DNA from: Zeugodacus cucurbitae
Taxonomy: Eukaryota > Arthropoda > Insecta > Diptera > Tephritidae
Direction: 5' to 3'
DNA: 64,000 nucleotides
NCBI RefSeq assembly: GCF_028554725.1
Contig: NC_071667.1
Span: forward strand, 49,159,501 to 49,223,500
Part shown: one piece after another, positions 46,273 through 59,320 of the stretch
Layout: the number at the start of each line of letters is the position of its first letter
Position numbering within the stretch: position 1 is the first letter of the stretch
The notes under the pieces: model-generated
What the model was told of the DNA's origin: nothing
The model's input: the letters and a program-made list of their open reading frames with translations, nothing else
The model's database searches: none
Made by a program: the position numbers and the translations under genes

Positions 46273-48685
46273 TATACATACATGTGTTTGTGGAATGAGA
46301 GCAACCCGCCTCGCATGACCAGGCCACTTTTGCTCATTTATGTTGCTATTTCATTAGATATGCGCATAAATGAATTTAATTAGATTTCTCAAGTATATTC
46401 TCAATGGTAAACACAAGCAGAGACACACAAACAAAGGGCATATGCGATAGCAGCAATGCTCATACATTTATACAGCGTCGCCTTGCCGTAGCCACACGGA
46501 AATTCCAAACACACAAACATACATATATACATATATAAATGTGCGCCTTTCAGTCGAAATATATGTTTGTCAGTATGTTGAACATGTTTGTACTCTAACC
46601 GCAACCACACTCATACACATGCACACACACACACACACATATACACTCAAAAACGCCTACACTCCACCATACTTGCCACCCTACTTGCCACCAACGCATG
46701 CAACACTTTTCCGCTTTTGTTGTAGAAATTTTGTTTTTTTTTTCATGCGAGCTGTGAAAAGCAAATATTATTATTGGTCATTTGGTAAATCTTTTTCTTT
46801 ATCTGCTTTTGAATGCGTATTTGTGTTCTCTTTTTGCGATTTTTACGAGTTAACCAAACTTGTTGCTGACCATTTTGTGGCAACACCAGCAGAACTTTTC
46901 CCCACACACCCATACACATAGCCATATTTACGCACTCACTCCCTCTAATCAGTTGGTTGGTGTTGTGTACTGTGTGCAAATATATGTGTAGATATATGTG
47001 CTTGTATCTGTATTCTTGCTCACACTTATGTTAATAAATGCTAAATATATTTTCTGAAAGTAAATACAGCACTTACAAATAGTTTTATACACAGTTATGC
47101 TAATGTTTTCGGCGCCTGTCAATATCAGTGTTAATTTGCTATGAATTCGGCACTATTAGCCTACATTTGATTCTATATATACACATAAGTAGTTTATATG
47201 AGAGCATAAGTGAACTGTTTTTACACAAACAAACAAAAATAATTTTAATTAAATTTCAGCAGTGACTTGTTAAACACCTATTATAAATAGCTTTTAAGTT
47301 AAATTTTGTACATAGTTGGCTAGCAAATATTTCCAACAAATTAGAAATAATTATTATATTATAATTGACATTCAAACGAATACTTCATTTATCGATCCAT
47401 TTCACTAGTGAAGTGCATAATAATTCAGTTTATGATGTTCGACTAATGACAAAGAGATATTCCCAAAAGAATTTAGAAGAATGATGCTCGGTTGACAGCC
47501 CTTGAATATCATGGAAAGTCACGGTTCTCTATGTCAATTTCAGATAAAATACTGTGATACTATTTTTGTACAAAATTATAAATTAACTATACGACACAGA
47601 TGCACAGATATTTTTAAATTATAAGTGAAGTTTTTAATTTGTTTTTTTTTTTTTTTAAGTGTATTTCCCCGATAGTTTCCCCCCGATACTTTCTACATCA
47701 ATGTTGTAACCAGTAAAATAGCCCCGATTCGATGCTTGTGTTTCCTCTAATCGTCGTAACACTTCTCAAACTCGATTTTTGGGAGAACCTTTTGCTCTTT
47801 TAGCGATTTCTCGTATATTTGAAAAACGACAGCCTTTTAAGGTTTGTTATATTTTAGAAAATACGATTAAGGCACACGGAATCATATCTGGGAAATATGG
47901 AGACTGGGACATCGTTTCAGTTTTGGCCAAGTATTCAAGGTCAAGCAACGAAGTGCGAGCTTCTAACAAACGAAACTCGCCAAGCTCATAAAAACATGTT
48001 TAACCATAAAATATTTATAGGAATATAATGAAACCTTTATTTAAAAAAAGAACATCCACAAACATACTTCATTAAAAATTTAAAAGTTAACTTAGTTTAT
48101 TATTAGAGAATTGTATATGAGAAGTACCTCTCCAAGTTGTGAGAATTCCACTAAATAGTGTGAAAATATTGATTTTACGATTAATTTGTCAGTCTTTAAA
48201 TTTAATAAAATTTTGAGTTCTTATGTTTCGTATTCAAATTATATATTTTCTTAATATATATATATATTTAATTTATTCTATATTAAAAGTTTCAGCTAAT
48301 TTGCAAAAGAAGTATATTCTCTAAAGTCGTTTATAGTTATAAAGACAACTTTGTAAAGAGTAAGAATATTTTGAAAAGTCCACTTGAACAATACCAAGAA
48401 CATAGCAGTTTAGTAAATATATGTGTGATCATCTTTAATAAAAACTATTGAAGTTACTGAGAAGCGAAGAGAAAGAACTAGTAACTACACTAACCGTTCT
48501 ATGCCCACTAGTCAGTTCAACATTCTTGCATTATATTGGGCCGTTAACTAAGTAATTAAGTAATTTTGTTTTTGTTTTTTTAGACCAATTTAAATATAAT
48601 AATATAAATATTATTAATAATATAAATATATTAAATTTAAATATAATAAATCTATAAATATATTTCCCCATTTTGATCCATTATC
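46273..48685. other. Non-coding with simple repeats
   Basis: A (CA)n tract lies at 46621-46639, and CTTGCCACC is repeated at 46670-46692. A T-run is at 47640-47657. Positions 48580-48660 are almost pure AT with nested inverted repeats. The 70-codon frame at 47779-47991 has no domain. Confidence 0.45.
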
Positions 48686-48689
48686 GTTT

Positions 48690-48850
48690 GCCATATACGA
48701 CCATTTGCATCGACCAACTGTCCGTTCCCGCGACAGTCGGTTCTATGTAACCGGAACGGACCCGGAATTTTATCCGACCAAGGACTGTCAAATCGGCAGC
48801 ATTCCTCAAATAATTTTGACAACAACTACTACAACAACAACAACCAACGA
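48690..48850. repeat. GC-rich island followed by a CAA tract, possible element 3' end
   Basis: A sharply GC-richer block (CGACAGTCGG, CCGGAACGGACCCGG, CCGACCAAGGACTGTC) stands between pure-AT sequence and an ACAACAAC tract. Such a boundary and tail are typical of LOA-type LINE 3' ends in flies. The assignment is weak. Confidence 0.3.
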
Positions 48851-50950
48851 CTTTATTTATGCATATCGGCTTCAAGAGGCCGAATTGTGCAACATAATTT
48901 TGGAATTGGCGTTCGGTCACACATCTTCTCCATACATATTATATACTTTTCGCCTTGCTGAACTGCATTTTTACTCAAATAGTAGATAGTAAAACAGTAA
49001 AATATGCCGAAAAATGTTGTTTTCCATATTCCATCTGCTATAAGGGACCAAACCAAAACTTAAAAAAATGTATTATATAATAAATGTTCTAATATATAAC
49101 GCTAAAGCGGTTAAGTGTTGATATTACACTCCCGGCAAAATCGACTTTTTTTAAGCCTAAGGAACAAATCAATTTTTTTTAGTTATAAGTAAAATTGTAT
49201 TTTTCAATGTGATATCAAAAGAAAAACAAATAATAAGAAATTACTAATACTTAAATATATTCAATTTCTAATTGATACAAATTCTAATTTCAACAAAAGT
49301 TTCAATGAATATTTTATGTATTTAAATATGTATAGTTATATCTACAAAACTAATACAGACATACACACCTCACCATGAGATAGAATGTAGCAGCAAGAGT
49401 TTAGCAAGCTCTACATTCATACTTTGAATCCTTTCCAAACTCAAAAGTTACCGTGAACACCTGTCAACTGCTTGCAGGAAGCCACTGCGTATACGTAACA
49501 ACACGAAACTTTTGGAAAAAACAAAACACAATACCTCCATTTGGTTCACACAGCGCCTAGTGAAGGAATCAATGTAAATTTTCGAGATATCCTCGTATAC
49601 GTTGCGAATCGAAGGGACAAAAGAAAAGCTGTCAAGCAGAAGTTATAAATAAAACAAAAACAACGATTGCAAGTGTCAAGGAGATTTACATTGCAGAAGC
49701 GGCAGAAAACAAAGGTGGGCTCGTATAGTCTGAGTGAGCCGATAAGAACCGCATAAAATTTGCAATGTAAATAACAACATACAACAACAACATAATTGCA
49801 CAGCAACACAAGGGCGATAACAAAAATAACAATAAAGTACGAAAGTGTAATGCAAACATTTTGGTATTTACACTTTGTTTGCGCTCAGCTGCATTCAAAG
49901 CAGCACCTCCTTGCTACCATTGTTCTCCGTATGCCTTTGGTCCATTCTTTGGCTTGTTTGTATAAAATTCGCTCGGTATTCAGCAGCGCTGTTGCAATTG
50001 TTGATGCGCCCAACAGCGTGCTTCCTGCTCCAACGGCTCTACTCGTCAATTGCAAGGCAAGCAGAATGCCAACAAAATGCTGCGGCAAGTAACGAATTGC
50101 CTATGGGTGTAAAGTGATAGGGCCGCAACAAGAAAAACAAAACAACAACGGCAAGGCAGCACTTGTGGCAGCAATGCAAAACAATGGCAATAACACAGCA
50201 GCAATGCAGCTTGTATGAAGTACAATGTTGTTTATGTTGACAATATGCCGCACGCAGATATATAAACACCGTACAACAACAACACACGTACAACAACACA
50301 CAAATATTATTATCGTTTTATTTTCCAGCACGCTGTTGACTGCCGGTTGCATCTTGTATAAAGTAAATGCTTTCAGTACCCGCTGCTTTCTTAATTTTAT
50401 ATGCCACACCAGCAGAGAGGATTTCCCCTCCCCTCGTGCAACTGCAACGCTTAGTATTTCTATACAATTTATGCGGCTCACCCCGGAGCGCGCCAAAGTT
50501 CCGGCAGTCAGCTTGCAACAAAAGCCCCATAAAACGACGCTCATAAAGCGCCGGCAAATGAGCAAAAGATGGTCGTTGAGCGCGCGGTGTTCGGTGGTGC
50601 GTCGGGAAATGTAAACCTTTTAAATGGTGGTAAATAGCTGGGAATTTCTTTATTATGAAATTCAATGAAACGAAAGAAAAACAAATAGAAGTCTTGCACA
50701 ATTTATAGTCAAGCAATGGGAGGCAGGAGGTTGTGTGGTGAAAGAGCATTGCCGGCAGTGTCTGCTTCACAATTTACCGCAATGCTACAAGTGTGATTAC
50801 ACACAACGTGTCTCAGTTGAGGTTATAGAGTGTGACATAGGCTGGTCTTAACAATTATTGTGACAAAGAAAAATAAAATACTATTTGCCTGAGTGCTAAG
50901 TGTTCACATTGAAATATACCATATTAGTGTGTCACATACTAACTATGTAT
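48851..50950. other. Non-coding, GC-richer from 49680 to 50600
   Basis: Many overlapping ORFs lie between 49546 and 50770 on both strands. Most are Cys-, Val- or Leu-rich readings of CAA/TTG-type sequence and none shows a domain, so I accept none. Untranslated or enhancer sequence is possible. Confidence 0.4.
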
Positions 50951-51019
50951 ATAAACGGGGTTTCAAAACAGACGCTACAAAAGTAGACCGATAGGGACAG
51001 CAAACAACGCCATATTTTG

Positions 51020-51400
51020 CACCCGCTCATTGAGGCTCATTTCTGGCTGAATGGTTTCGTCAATAAGCAAAATATGCGTTATTGGTCAGACAGCAATCCC
51101 AACGTACTCCATGAGTCAAAATTCCATCCCGATAACCGAATAATTTTAGCCCGAATTGGATGATATGGACTTGTTGTTTAACAGGGCGGCGCCACATGTC
51201 ACACAGCGAATGTCACAATCGATTCATTGAACACCAAGATATCTCACGAAATAGCCCAGTCAATTGGCCGTCTATGGTCTATGTCAACAAGCCAGCGACG
51301 ATCGATGAACTTAGTACAAATATCGAACGTGAAATTGCAGCAGTATCGGCTGATTTATACTTGAAAACTGAAATTCCGGTAGTCCTACGGGAATGTTCCA
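51020..51400 (+). pseudogene. DD41D-group mariner transposase relic
   Basis: Broken frames read EAHFWLNGFVNKQNMRYW, then GGATCHTANVTID after a large gap, then ISRNSPVNWPS, MVYVNKPATIDELSTNIERE and IAAVSADLYLK. This is the same superfamily as the element at 9495 but a different lineage. The block with the third catalytic aspartate (CDLTPLD, FLWGYVKS) is deleted between NWPS and VYVNKPA, and the segment before GGATCHTA is also lost. It cannot encode a working enzyme. Terminal repeats are not identified; GGGTTTCAAAACAG at 50957 may be the left end. Confidence 0.75.
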
Positions 51401-53773
51401 CGAGCTGTTGTGATGTTTTCTGGGCAAACCAGCAAAGATAGCAGAGAAAGCGTCACCAAGCGAGACCAAGGTTGTCCCAGGATTTTTGTCAGTATTTTCT
51501 GAGATACAGAATTTTTTTCTTTTCATTTAAAACGTGGTAAAACGTGGAATAAACAATATTACCGACAGTTATTGGATCGATTTGACGTCAAGATAGTCAT
51601 GTAGTACGTATTGCAATAACAGAGTGGTTCAGTAGTTAAAGCAAAATTCATAATAAGGCAAAGTACATTTTACATAGAACATACAAATACAATAAATACT
51701 TCCAAGAATTATATTAAAAGAAATCTTTACAATATGAAAGAATGCATGCAAGCCGCACACACATAGCAAACTCATATTATCGCACCACATTCACAAAAGT
51801 CCAGCTAAGCGGCTGCATTATCTCCTTCTTGTTGTAGTTGTTGTTGACACTGTTACTTTACCACAGCAGATTTTATTGCGACCATTATGGGAAGTGAAAA
51901 CAAAAGATTAACTGCATAAATTACGAAAAAAAGCAACGCTAAATGTGTTATTATCGCGTTATTATCCGGCTGCTGCTGGCCGCAATGACTTAGCTTAGCG
52001 AAAGGCGCACTGTTTTATCCCATACTTGTAGTTGGAATGTGCGCTCTTTATTGCTGTAGCGTGTCCAGAGCTATTGCATCTGCTCTAGTCTAAACCACAA
52101 TAGCTTATCAAATATGAATAACAATCTTTTGTTGCTTTGTGTTGGGTGATATTTATGCACTACAGATTTTAAATAGTTATTTTTTTTTTGAGTAATTAAT
52201 TATACTGCAGTGAAATAAAGCATATAAAGGGATTGTTTGACAAAATGTTAGTAATAACCTATTAATAAAATAATATAATAGTTATGAATCCACTAAAACT
52301 GAATAGGGAGGCTGACATAAATAGAATGGCTTAAATTTCAACTACTTGCTTAGGGAAAATGCACATACGAAGATATTAAATAATATTAACATAATTTTGC
52401 TGAAAATTAATCAGAAAATTGTGAAGAAAAAAACATCAATTTAGTAATAAGACTTGGGATAATTTTATGCGATTATAATTCCAACTCTGTTTCAGATAAT
52501 ATAAGCTTCGAAATGAGATAGATTGTCTCTCTTAAGAGAGCCCTCTTTGGACGAGCTACTGTTTAACATTTATTTGATTACCATTTGGCAAAGAGCTTTG
52601 CTTTCAGAGCGTACTTCAAAGCAGTGACAAATCAAGCAAACTTTCAATTTTATTTATATTTCTCAATGAAACTGTCAACGCTAAATGATATGTGAATATG
52701 TAAGAGATAGCATTAAGAATTTGAAATGCAAATATATTTTTTTAGCTGCCCAATAGCACTTTAAATCAAATGATTTGACAGAAAAATAAAATCATTTGAT
52801 GGGAAATATTTCAGAGGTTATTTCATTTGCTAGAGACAATTATTTCCCTGCAAGTGCGCTATTTGTTAAACAATTTGTCAATTGTTGGAATGGATTACCA
52901 GAGAACGTTACCACAGAATTCTATTAAAACTTGTATGAGTTTCTTAAGGCTGAATTGACAGAAGTACCCGAAACGCTTTCGTATGTGCAGTCGTTCAGTC
53001 CTGATTTTTTGGTTTTCCGTAAATACACGGGAATCCAATATGGTTGTGTGGATTCTTTGTAGCTTCAGTGCACCTCATTGACCCTACTGGCTTGGAAGAA
53101 CACACCGGTAGCTAAGCTACCGCTGGCATAGCTCTCAGGATCATTGTCTCCTCATCGCGACAAGATAACAATCTTAGAGGAGGATCCGATCATATCTTAA
53201 TTAATTTCTTAGCAATTTATCATCGCTATTCTAGAAATACGGTATATTTAGGCTATGTCCTAGAAGTTTGTTGAATCGCTTTCTTCAAACCACGAACCAC
53301 GAAATTCAGAAAATGTTCAAATCTGAAAGCATTGTCAAAATGAAATTTGATCAAACAGTTGGAATTTAATATATATTTATTATTTAATTATACATATATT
53401 TTTTCTAGAAAATTTGTCTGTTCGTTTGAAGAGGTCGCTTTGATTTTCCCAGAATAAGCATATCATTACGAGATGTATTTTTTGGTGATGTTCGACGGCT
53501 GTAATCACTATTTTTAATGATTTTGCGTGACTGTGAGCCGTGATAGTCCCATCAAATGAACCTCAATATAAAAAGCAAACCGCAATATAAAGGGCTAAGT
53601 TCGAGTGTAGCCGAATATAAGAGTAAGTTCGGGTATTTTTTTTTTTAATCATAACTATGAAGGTATGATTCCGAAACTTTCGAAATCCGATACACATCAT
53701 CACTGAAATATTGGCTGAAAGAATTCCCTGCAATTGTTTATAAAGATTTTTTAAGCAAAATTAAAAAAAAAAA
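51401..53773. other. Non-coding, AT-rich
   Basis: Small hairpins occur (CTCTCTTAAGAGAG at 52527-52540; TCAAATGATTT with AAATCATTTGA at about 52765-52799). Positions 53040-53200 are GC-richer and may be an old LINE fragment. A partial copy of the repeat tail (GGGCTAAGTTCG) lies at about 53590. Confidence 0.4.
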
Positions 53774-54960
53774 CAAGTAAGGAAGGGCTAAGTTCGGGTG
53801 TAACCGAACATTTTATACTCTCGCAAATTTATTTATTTAACTTTATTAATATTATATAATACGCAATTTGACCCACATATTCGTCATATATATTGTATAA
53901 AGTCCATTGAAAGTTGGAAACCCTAATATTAGGTTAGAAGCACCGAGGTCCTCATGTTCGATATATGGGGCCTTGAAAACCTATGGTCCGATTTCGGCGA
54001 TATTTAGAATGGGGCTGCCACACTATAAACGTAGTATTTGTGCAAAGTTCTGCATCGATATCTTCACTAGGTTTTACTTTATATATTGTAAAGTAAACGA
54101 TTCAGATCGTCTTCAAAGTTCTGGTATATAGGAAGTAGGCGTGGTTGTGAAGCGATTTTGCCTATTTTTACAACATTTCGTTGGGATGTAAGGAAACTAT
54201 TACAAACCAAGTCTCATTGAAATCGGTCGAGTAGTTCCTGAGGTATGATTTTTGACCCATAAGTGGGCAATGCCACACCCATTTTCCATATTGTAAAAAA
54301 ATCTGAGTGCAGCTTCCATCTGCCATTTCTTATGTGAAATTTAGTGCTTTTGACGTTTTTCGTTAGTGAGTGAACCCACTTTTAGTAGTTTCCAACATAA
54401 CCTCGGCGTGGTTATAATCCGATTTTCTCCATTTTTGGACTGTATAAGGTAGTACCTAAAAGAAACGACTCCAGAAAGTTTCCTTGATATAGCTTTAGTA
54501 GTTTGCGAGATATGTACAAAAAACTTAGAAGGGGGCGGGGCCACGCCCACTTCCACAAAAAAATTACATCCACATATGCCCCTTCATAGTGTGATCCTTC
54601 ATACCAAATTTTGCTTTCATAGCTTTATTTATAACTTAGTTATGGCACTTTAAGTGTTTTCGGTTTTCGCCATTTTTTGGGCGTGGCTGTGGTCCGATTA
54701 CTCCCATTTTCGAACTTAACCTTCTTATGGTGCCAAGAAATACGTCTTCCAAGTTTCATCAAGATATCTCAATTTGTACTCAAGTTACGGCTTGCACGGA
54801 CGGACGGACAGACAGACATCCGGATATGAACTTTTCTCGTCACCCTGATCATTTTGATATATGTAACCCTATATCTAACTCATTTAGTTTTAAGACTTTC
54901 AACCAACCGTTATGTGGACAAAACTATAATACTCTCGTAACAACTTTGTTGCGATATATA
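53774..54960 (-). repeat. Dispersed hairpin-ended repeat, copy D (reverse, nearly complete)
   Basis: In reverse orientation it opens with CAAGTAAGGAAGGGCTAAGT and CGAACATTTTATACTCTCGC, and continues through GGGGGCGGGGCCACGCCC and CATCAAGATATCTCAATTTG. It reaches the microsatellite (CGGACGGACGGACAGACAG at about 54797), the TCACCCTGATCATTTTG box, and the hairpin remnant CTCTCGTAACAACTTTGTTGCGA. The outermost stem is replaced by a (TA)n tract, into which a Helitron has inserted at 54977. Confidence 0.85.
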
Positions 54961-55166
54961 TATATATATATATATATCCCTACTAATATTATAAATGCGA
55001 ATGTAAGTTTGTTTGTTACGCTTTCACGCAAAAACTACTAAACCGATCATCATGAAACTTTGTACATATACTCTTGAAGGTACTAGAAGCAACATAGGGT
55101 ACTTTATAATAAAAAAAAAAAAATTACGAAAGGTAAAACAATTGTTTCTCAAAAAATCGTCAAATG

Positions 55167-55563
55167 CAAAGTGTATTCAACAAAGTGAACCAGGTATATG
55201 ACATATCACAATTTTTTACCCGAATGTGACATGTTTGTTGCCATTGATTTAACCCATACATTTATTCAAAAATTCAAATTTCGAAATTCAAAAGTAAACA
55301 AATTTCAAACCAAAAAAAAATATTTTTTAAATGAATAAAAGAAAATGCCGAATACTTTCTGCTTAGGCAAAACAACTCATGGAAGCAATTTACTAAGGTT
55401 TTGTGCTCCAACTGACAAATTGCAAACAATTTTATCAATATATATTATATTGTTAAAGTTAAAAAAAGACGGGTTAATGTAAACAAATACATGTATTGTT
55501 TACTATTTTATTGTCAAAAGCGGGTATGTCAAATACTTAGTTCACTTTGTTGAATACACTTTG
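55167..55563. mobile_element. hAT-like MITE, 397 bp, inside the Helitron
   Basis: The inverted ends begin CAAAGTGTATTCAAC and stay alike for about 41 bp with four mismatches. The 8-bp direct repeat GTCAAATG flanks the element (55159-55166 and 55564-55571). An 8-bp duplication and a C-A-A-A-G start fit the hAT superfamily (YARNG rule). No transposase is present. Confidence 0.85.
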
Positions 55564-55849
55564 GTCAAATGTAGCTACTTCAGTAATGAAGTTTTACAGT
55601 CATGAAGTTTCAACCCTGAATACTGTAATACCGTCCCATTGTATGGCGGTAACGAAAATATCTAATTTAATTGAATATAGTTTCAACTGTTTATAATATT
55701 TCTATATTTATTGTGACTTTCTTCTGTCGTTACATGCAGTATAAAACTATTCCAATTTGTGAGGTTATCCGTAATTTTTGTGGTTAGCTGTTACTTTATT
55801 ATTTTAGATCTTACTCGCTGATGTTAATTTTTACTCTGCTTTTTTTTTA

Positions 55850-56570
55850 AATGCCTCGAAAGCAGAAATCTGGTCTATCCAAAAATTCATTCAAATCAAG
55901 AAGCTTCGGCTCACGCAGAGCTGAGAAGACAACAACAAGCAGAGCGACAAAGAGTTTTGAGAGCAGCTGAAACGCCTCTTCAGGCACGAGTTCGTTTAGA
56001 AAGACAAGCTGCACTGCAGACAACTAGAAGAGCGATAGAAACACCAGAACAATCGGTAGTGGTGGACTCTTCTTTCTCGATGCACCAGGAGTAACTGGAA
56101 AAACGTTTTTACTTAACTTATTATTAATGTCCGTCAGAAAAGACCAAAAAGTAGCAGTTGCCGTAGCTTCGTATTGCCGTGATGCTATTAAACGGCGGTC
56201 GTTCGGCACATTCCGTTTTAAAATTACCATTGAATTTGGCATAGGAAGATTCGCCCATTTGTAATTTTAGTAAAAATAGTTCACGAGGTAGAGTGCTGCG
56301 AGAATGCAAGCTTTTAGCAACAAAATTTGTATAGTGATCAGTGGTTGTGTGCAAGAGCAATATTAGCACCAAGAAATGAAATCGTTAATAGGATCAACAC
56401 TGACATTTTAAAGGAGGTTCAGGGAGAAATGAAGGAATATTTGTCAATGGATACAATTATGGATACGGAACTAAGTACTTACAGGATATGAAGTTTTTTA
56501 GTTTTTAAATTCACTTGAACTATCGGGTGTACCGTCACATAAACTTAAATTGAAACTAAGCATATATTAA
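55850..56570 (+). pseudogene. Helitron protein remnant (N-terminus and PIF1-like helicase)
   Basis: Helitron proteins combine a HUH replication nuclease with a PIF1-like helicase for rolling-circle transposition. Here MPRKQKSGLSKNS (55851) opens a frame that shifts to LRRQQQAERQRVLRAAETPL and RQAALQTTRRAIETPEQS, the basic N-terminal region. The frame then jumps directly to helicase motif I, LFFLDAPGVTGKTFLLN (about 56070-56125; the second Gly of the canonical GGTGKT loop is Val), and RKDQKVAVAVAS. In other frames follow GGRSAHSVLKLPLNLA, ARAILAPRNEIVNRINTDIL, MDTIMDTEL and FLNSLELSGVPSHKLKL. All of the Rep domain and motifs II to IV are missing. Inactive. Confidence 0.85.
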
Positions 56571-56750
56571 AGTGTTGAAACTTCTGTCTGTAGTAATTTT
56601 TAAAAATTGTTGATCTCAGCCAAACAATCAAATTTAGTTATCATATTGACTCATTTCTATTATTATACCCTTACCCTTTATCTCTCATACTTATTTAATA
56701 CCTCCACTGCGGGCGAAGCCGCGGGTAAAAAGCTAGTATATATATATATA

Positions 56751-58682
56751 AAGAAAAGTATTGCTCATGCGTTAGAGGACATATTATTCCGGAGTTAAAC
56801 TTCAAGTGTTGCCACTTTGTTTGAGCATTCGGTAGAGTTTGTTTGAATCGGATGCTTTCTAAAGCTTACCGAATTGAAAGCAGCTAACAAATTTAAACTA
56901 TGTAGCATTCTCTATTGTAGCACAATTACAAATTTCTAATTTAAACTTGCATACCGCCACATATAGCTCTCACTTTTAAATATTGACATAAAATTGTATA
57001 ATTACATTTATTAAGTATCTATAAAGGCTAATGCATACGAGTATGCATATTAAACTCAATTACGACTCGCGAAACTAAAAAATTATAAAAAATAATGCAT
57101 ACCTCAAGCTTTTAGACAATTAAGCAGATAGAAACTAATAAAATGTAATTGGCATATTTTCAATTATCCGTGTACTTGAAACAGTATTTGAGTAGTAATA
57201 AAGCATACAAAACCACATATTCATCCCTTTTGGAAAAAAAGCCTTTCAATTTTTTCCTCGGCCGCAACACCAATGACACTTTGTGCGTGTTTTATTTATT
57301 AAAAGTTTTTTTCTTTTTTCACACAGTTTGCGTTATGCACTTTTGCACTTTGTTTGCACATTTGCTTTGCCACAACTCAACGACACTCAGCCAGCTAAAA
57401 ACAAAAGCAAACACACACTTAAATAAATAAAATTTGCAGTCGGCTTTTATATGTCTATTTTATGTGGCACCGTACGAGCATGCATTTATCACTCTCTACC
57501 ACCAGGCACTTGACATGGCAATGTGTGTGTGTGTGTGCAAGTGTGTACTTTTCAACTTGCAGCTGGGTTTTGCTTACCACACGCGCCACATGTAGAAACT
57601 TTCACCTTTGTAGGCATACTTTATTGGTACATAATATATACATATATATAATTTATGTACGTATTCATATATTATATAGTACACTATATGTATGTAAGTA
57701 TAAGTTTTCATTGTTATTCCTATTGTCCCCGACAGTGTTTTTACTGCGGTTGTTTGCACTTATTGTTCCTTTATTGTCCTCAGCACTGTGGCAACTTCTG
57801 TATTTGCTTACATTAAAAACTTTTGCATTTGTATAAGTGGGCTTTTAGTAGTATGGTTATATTAAAGGACAAATAATATTGTACTGCTGTTAAATGATTA
57901 TATTGTATTATTATTTTATCAAAATAATTTATAATTGGTATAGCTGTCTTCGATTCGCCAAGCTTTGTAGAGTAGTCAATCGAACAAAATATAACCGATG
58001 ACAGTACTTACGGTGCAACCATGCGATAATATGTATTCAGATGTATGCGCAATAGTTTTAAGCTACTTATTTTGGAGAAGAAATGTTTTAATCTACGCAA
58101 TAAAACATTTTTCCATACCTTACGCTTTCTTTAACAATTCAGGTGTAAGGGGAAAGACTATACTCGAAGAAAAGTTTTCACAAAGTTTTATTGAGATAAC
58201 TCTTAATTTGACAATTATTCGGCTTAAGGTCTAACGAAAATCATTACAGTTCCCTGAAATTCATTAAGGGGCTATACAAGTGTGGCATTTCCAAAAAATC
58301 GATTTTTTTTATTTTTTGTTTATTCGATAGTTTATAGTTTCAAAAATATCCTGTGAAATTGGCAAGGTCGTATCTTGAATAGTTTTTGAACGTATCTTGA
58401 ATAGATTTGAAGCGTTCTAAAGAGTGACCGCCCGCAGGTATAAGCAGCTAGAGTCGAAACTTAAAACACGTTTTTCTCGAAACGACATTTCTCAAAATTG
58501 TTGACATCATAACTCAACGATACATTGACCGATCAAAACAATCGACTTAAAAAAATTCACGAAAAGTTTTTCATAGGTTACACTGGCATAGAACCTTCAG
58601 ATACTACGTTTATTTGCTTTCGCTAAAAAGTCCGGAATCTGGGGCCTTGGAAATTGAGCAACGCCACACCTCCAATACATTA
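56751..58682. other. Non-coding, AT-rich, with a possible old repeat
   Basis: A (TG)n tract lies at 57522-57537. TTAAGGGGCTATACAAG at 58265 resembles the TTAAGGGG ends seen elsewhere and leads into AAAATCGATTTTTTTT, so 58265-58680 may be another dispersed element. CTTGAATAG is repeated at 58373 and 58394. No gene is seen. Confidence 0.4.
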
Positions 58683-59320
58683 TTATACTCTCGCAACAAA
58701 AGTTGCTAAGAGAGTATTATAGTTTTGTTCACATAACGGTTGTTTGTAAGTCCTAAAACTAAACGAGTTAGATATAGGATTATGTATCTCAAAATGATCA
58801 GGGTGACTAGACGAGTCAAAATCCGAATGTGTGTCCGTCCATCCGTCCGTCCGCAACGTGCAAACGGATAACTTGAGTAAAAATTGAGATATCTTGACGA
58901 AACTTGGTACACATGGTCCTTGCGACCGTTAGAGGGTTGCTTTCGAAAATGGGCATATTCGGACCACAAAATGGCGAAAACCGAAAACACATAAAGTGTC
59001 ATAACTTAGCCATACATTAAGCTAGGGGTAATTACAGGATTTTCAAAAATACAATTGGTTTAATTGCTTATAAATCGGTTAATATGTTAAAATTTCTTAG
59101 CCAAATTAAATCTTAGATATAATGTATGGTGGTGATGGAAATGAGTGAAATCGGTTCAGGAATTACCTCAGCCTATATACTATATATTATGAGGAATTTT
59201 CGTTTTCCTATTAGACTATATGTCGAATATATGGGTCAAATTGTGTGTTACTTAATAAAAATATAGCAAGAAAATGCGAGAGTATAAAATGTTCGGTTGC
59301 AACTTAGCCTTTCCTTACTT
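58683..59320 (+). repeat. Dispersed hairpin-ended repeat, copy C (internally deleted)
   Basis: It has the best hairpin in the window: TACTCTCGCAAC, loop, AGTTGCTAAGAGAGTA. GTTTTGTTCACATAACGG, ATGATCAGGGTGACTAGACG and a short GTCC tract (58835-58852) follow. It ends GAGAGTATAAAATGTTCGG and CTTAGCCTTTCCTTACTT. It is 638 bp long against about 1,150 in copies A and D, with the middle missing. Confidence 0.8.

Larger units (their letters stand above)
54977..56736 (+). mobile_element. Helitron with both ends, internally deleted, 1,760 bp
   Basis: The 5' end TCCCTACTAATATTATAAAT (TC start at 54977) and the 3' end CTAG (56733-56736), preceded by a GC-rich hairpin (CTGCGGGC, GAA, GCCGCGG; 56705-56722, one bulged G), define a Helitron. 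The TA tract is split between A and T (TATATA before, TATATA after), the known target preference. Inside are remnants of the Rep/helicase protein described separately, and a hAT-like MITE at 55167. There is no Rep nuclease domain. Confidence 0.9.

Noticed and set aside
49546..50770. Cluster of overlapping ORFs on both strands
   Set aside because: All are low-complexity readings of CAA/TTG-rich DNA with no domain, and they contradict each other.
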